Source of the DNA: Campylorhamphus procurvoides
Lineage: Eukaryota > Chordata > Aves > Passeriformes > Dendrocolaptidae
Assembly: GCA_013396655.1 (NCBI GenBank)
Contig: WBMV01003373.1
Span: 521,772-585,771, forward strand
DNA: 64,000 nt
Direction of reading: 5' to 3'
Within the stretch, counting starts at the first letter, position 1. Every line of letters begins with the position of its first letter. The notes under the pieces were generated by a model. It was not told the DNA's origin. It searched no databases and saw only the letters and a list, made by a program, of their open reading frames with translations. Made by a program: the position numbers and the translations under genes. This document shows positions 60,301-64,000 of this stretch, one piece after another.

Positions 60301-61913
60301 CCATGCCCCGTGGCTGATGCTCATGAGTCAGCTCTCCTGGCCTTTGCTCTTTTTCCTGCTCAGGCAGGAGACGCAAGAGGAAGGTGGAAGAAAATCCTTG
60401 GGTGTTTTACAAAACTTGCGAAAAGTTGTTTTGAGACCATTAACCTGTGGCTGATGACTTAATTTGGTACCTGAGAGTTTTTGGGGACAAAGCTTCTGAA
60501 GAAGAGTAAAGTTGTGTAGCTGAACCCCAATAAAGAAGGTGGTGAAGAAGATATTTCTACCATTCCTTCACCTCATCAGTCTTTGAGACCCCATTCCCAA
60601 GAGTGTAGCCTGAGGAGGGGATGAGAAGAGAGTGCTAGCAGGACTTCACACATGTGAGTTTAGAAATCCTTTTTCCCCTTGATGTGAGTTTATAAGCATG
60701 TCGTGTAGCATAAGCAAAACTGCCAAGCTGGCAGCTTTTGGACTGGGGAATGCCAGGAGTAACCAGGCATGGTGGATGAGCTACAGGCATTTTGGCAGGA
60801 TGTCCTCTTTTTCCTTGAGTAAGTGATGGAGCTGCACAGCAGTGCAACAGCTGACTAGACAATACAGAAGAGTATGTTAGCAGAAGCTAGCAGTGATTTA
60901 AATTGGCTTGTTTGGGCAGTCGTGCTGGGATAACTGCTCTTGCTGTATTCCTGTAGGCTTCGGTGAATGGTTCTTAGTGGAGAATCTCTCTTCCCCTGCT
61001 GCTTTTTTGAGCAGTCCGTCCTTGGTTCTGTTTTCCTTAAAAATACCTGTTGATGTTAAAATGTATCAATACAGATTAGTGGTTAAGTTGCTTAATTTTC
61101 AGGAAATGAAGTTTTGTGGGTTTTTTGGGGTTTTTGTTGTGTTTTGTTTGTGCTTTTCACATTTGTAGTCATAACTTCAATTAATTAAAAAATGTGTTTT
61201 TGAAAAAGTATGGTGCTTGGCAAAGCCAAACTGTCATCGAAGACAGAACTGCAACTCCTATTGAAATCCGTGGAGGCAGAGTTAGGGTTTGTTTTGTTCT
61301 TAGGGTAAATTTTACGGGGTTTATGAGAATATTGTATATTCCTCTTTAGGAACTCAAATAAGGGGAGAGAATTACATGCTACTTTTAAGATGACCATGAA
61401 TATACCAGGACGTCCATCATTTGCCTGGCCACTGCTATGCCCTTCCCCAGTATAGACAAGGAGGGAAGGATGTACCATGTCCCTGAGCTCTTTTCCCATA
61501 TGTTCCCTACATCTCCCTGCTGTCATCAGTAGCTGTCCTGTCTTCCTTCTCCTCACCCACGTGTTGCCTTTTTGAATTACTTATCTTCCTTACTGAGTTT
61601 TAACAGATTAAAATCCTGCCTCTTCCTTCCAGGCTAAGGTGGAGGGGGGAGACTGGTGGAGGCAGTGCCATATGCCAGGCAAGTCAGTGATACCTAATGA
61701 TGACTGTGATGTACAGCAGGACTTGAAACCGTGGATCTGGTAGATGAAGTTGATGTATGTGTTCCCTGCTTCCCTTATTTTTCAGTTTTGCAGTTTTATT
61801 CATGGTTGGTTGTCAAGTAGTACTTGGAGCAATGGGTTTGAGTTTTGTAATTAATCAGAAATATCATTGACTTGACCGTACAGAAACTGTTACTTATTTA
61901 CCTAAACATGCAG
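54309..61913 (+). other. Probable long intron
   Basis: About 7.6 kb of unique DNA. A short AACAT/ATAAC repeat lies at about 56994-57026. Strong acceptors without a compatible donor or with an early stop occur at about 55905, 56765, 59672, 60360 and 60949. The ones at 59672 and 60360 open in the chain phase, meet a stop and are followed by AATAAA (about 59741 and 60530), so alternative terminal exons cannot be excluded. Confidence 0.35.
56994..57026. repeat. Short (ATAAC)n microsatellite
   Basis: 'cataacataatgaataacat' followed by 'aacataacataat' gives about five imperfect ATAAC units. Confidence 0.8.
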
Positions 61914-62033
61914 GCGTGAGAAAGAGCTATTGTCTTCCACCAGCCTGTCTAACCGGACCACAACTGATAGTGACAGTAGGCTTGCCAAACTCCTGCCTTG
62001 TCATGTTTTTGCAGCCATGATGCCATGGTATAG
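61914..62033 (+). CDS. Candidate internal exon E (120 nt)
   Basis: The acceptor is 'ttacctaaacatgcag' and the donor 'tggtatag|gtgagg', good. Two frames are closed by TGA. The open one starts after one base and runs the whole 120 nt, containing 'KELLSSTSLSNRTTTDSDSR', then 'LAKLLPCHVFAAMMPWY', leaving AG. The first half is Ser/Thr-rich and likely disordered, a plausible phosphorylated linker; the second half is hydrophobic. It joins exon D (GA+G) or microexon F (AA+G) in phase, and its length is a multiple of three. An NRT triplet (N-X-T) is present but means little without knowing the compartment. Not recognised. Confidence 0.45.
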
Positions 62034-64000
62034 GTGAGGCAATCTTGAAAGTAAAAAACCTGTCAAAAAATTTTTGCTGAATCTCTTGTGAAAGTCATAA
62101 GTCAGACTGTAGCAAGACCAGGAACTCTCCCCTCCAAAAAAATTGATGGTATCTTTTTGCTGGATTTGTTTTTGAGTGTATGATAAGCTGCTGTTTCCTA
62201 GCCATGTGGAAATCTGTTGTCCTCAGGAGCTGGCAACCACATCTTCAGAGCTCTAGCAGGGAAGTGCAATTGCTTTTTGATGGAATTGCTTTTTGTCTTT
62301 TGAGTGAGGTCTAATGGGTGTCTTCACACTCAGCAGCAGATGAGGAGGAGCATGCTCTTCCACCTGCATATATTGAGGGTAATGTCTCTGTGCTGTTTGT
62401 GTTGGGCATAACTGGAAGTTAATTTTGCTTTGCTATTTGGGGTTTGTTTAAATTTATATTAAAAAATCCTGTCTTATGTGAAGTGCTGGTGCCTTCAAAG
62501 GGCTGAATAAGGTACCAATATATTCTGGTTCCCTTTCAAGTCAGTAGTAATATATGTTTTAATCCAGTTCCTTGTTTTTAAAGTCGTATACCATCACTGG
62601 TGCTGTGCTATTTCCAGTTACTGAAACAGAAGGAGATGGAGCCTGTTCAAGGTTAATCGGCAGCTGTTGCCCAGACCTCAGGAGCAGGAGAGCTGGTGCT
62701 TTGATCTGATGTGGGGGATTGACAGACAACAGAAACATCTCATTTTCAAGGAGATTTTGTTCTGCAGGAAACCAACCCCCCTAAACTGACCTTATATCCC
62801 CTGGAAACATCGTCTTGGTTTTGTTCTGCTTTAAAACAGGAAAACAAAGTAATGCTGTTGAAGAGGCAGAACTAAACTTGCTGAGAGAAAGGTGTTAGTA
62901 TTTTACTCCCCTGTTTTCTGTGGAAACTGTGAATAGTGCTCTAAGGGTTTGAAAATTAATTTTATCCCATTCAACTGGATTAACTATGTGCCTTAGTTTA
63001 TGTAGGTAATCAGTTCATAAAGTTAAGTTTAAAGTACTGAAATTTAGATTGCATTCTTAAATACCTTCCAAAATTGTGCTTTCTCACACTATCTACAGGA
63101 TTCAACTAGTCCTTCTCTGTAACTCTGTCCACCCCTTCCCACCCCATCCCAAATAAAAACTGCCAATTCCTGACTGTTGGCAGCAGGGAGGCTGCCTGGC
63201 TGGTGAGAAACTGAGACTATTGGTGGCACTGTATTTGAGCAATTTCTGGAGTATTCATGTATTTCCCTTTTGTATGTCATGTGGCAGTAGTAAGCACAGG
63301 TTTTTATAGGAGTTTCCATATTCAGCCACTGCTGATGTCCAGCTGTTGTGAAGGTCTTTTGTCAATGAAAGCAGGAAAGCTGCATCAGGGAAGCTAGGCA
63401 GTGCAGAGGAGGATATCTAGACCAGTATTCTGAATTAAAGAGCAATACCTCAGACAAATGGCCATTACTCCATTTTCCCTGAACTTATACATGGAAGAAC
63501 ATGTCTGGTCTTCTACTCAAGAGGATGAGTGCTTCATTCTTGGGTTGATGTCAGTGAGGGATATCCAGCTTCTAGTGGACTTTCCACTGAGTTACCGCTC
63601 AGTAGTCTGGCCAGGCACTTGGCAAGTGGAGGTTTTTGGGTACCTAAACTTATTTTCAGTAATTCTAAGCCAACAATAAAGGGTGAGTTTTCAGAACAGA
63701 AACTGTTTATTAATATGAAATTAGCAAAGTTTTGTTTTTTTCTGGATGGCTTTTTTCTTTCTGTGGCCCCTCCTGGATCATCATCAGTTGGTGAATTAGG
63801 AAAGAAGAAGAAAGAAAATAAATGTGGTTTTGGTTATCCTTTGCATTAAAAAGTTATGTCCAGCTTGACCTAGTTAATAGCATCTCTTCCTGTCTCTCAA
63901 ACTTTGTATTCAGAGCCAAGCTATCGAGGTCTATAAACAAAAGGTTCTTGAAACACATATTGACTATTGTTCTTTTTTACTTTGCCAAGCCCTAATGGTG
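62034..64000 (+). other. Probable intron or end of gene, no exon assigned
   Basis: The next exon should begin with one base completing AG. Two places open in that phase: after 'ctgttgtcctcag' (62227-62308, followed by gtctaa) and after 'tcacactatctacag' (63101, stop followed by an AATAAA near 63151). Neither is convincing by composition. The remainder is unique AT-rich DNA, and the gene may continue beyond the window. Confidence 0.35.

Noticed and set aside
60360..60536. Second possible terminal exon with AATAAA near 60530
   Set aside because: Same reason: the acceptor is good but the peptide is low in information, and it conflicts with the use of 61914.

Overview
The window looks like a piece of a bird nuclear chromosome. 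The main evidence is repeats. Seven clear and one doubtful fragment of the avian LINE CR1 are present, each with the typical 3' end (ATTCTRTG-type octamers, or their complement 'tcatagaatcatagaat' when the element lies on the minus strand). There is also one solo LTR of a bird-type endogenous retrovirus (37600-38280). GC is low (AT-rich, non-repetitive DNA), except for one CpG-rich, GC-rich island at about 33.2-34.1 kb that contains a 370-base assembly gap. Nothing looks bacterial or viral-genomic. Almost all short ORFs in the window are chance ORFs in non-coding DNA.

Layout. 1-33.1 kb: AT-rich, mostly unique DNA with three CR1 fragments (1.7 kb minus, 6.0-6.9 kb plus, 10.7-11.0 kb minus). 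No exon can be called with confidence; one 310-nt minus-strand open segment with a usable donor (24.6 kb) is the best candidate. 33.2-34.1 kb: CpG island, probably a promoter, interrupted by N. A possible first coding exon on the plus strand (ATG at 34099 in good Kozak context, with an in-frame stop 52 nt upstream) lies at its right edge. 34.1-64 kb: mostly intron-like, often T- and G-rich on the plus strand, with an antisense solo LTR at 37.6 kb, one CR1 at 45.1-46.0 kb, one at 48.9 kb, and a tail-to-tail CR1 pair at 53.0-54.1 kb.

Most useful result. In the right half I found a chain of short plus-strand segments, each bounded by an AG acceptor and a GT donor. Each of the five segments longer than 18 nt has only one usable open frame, and those frames join in consistent phase: 44162-44238, 46901-46959, 51783-51820, 52210-52267, 54291-54308 (18-nt microexon) and 61914-62033. 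I read this as internal exons of one plus-strand protein gene whose promoter may be the CpG island. I do not recognise the protein, I could not find the exon before 44162 in the required phase, and the last exon is not seen, so the gene probably runs past the window. This is inference from splice signals and phase, not homology.

No tRNA, rRNA, CRISPR or recognisable known protein gene was found. Stretches without a gene are listed with what they hold.
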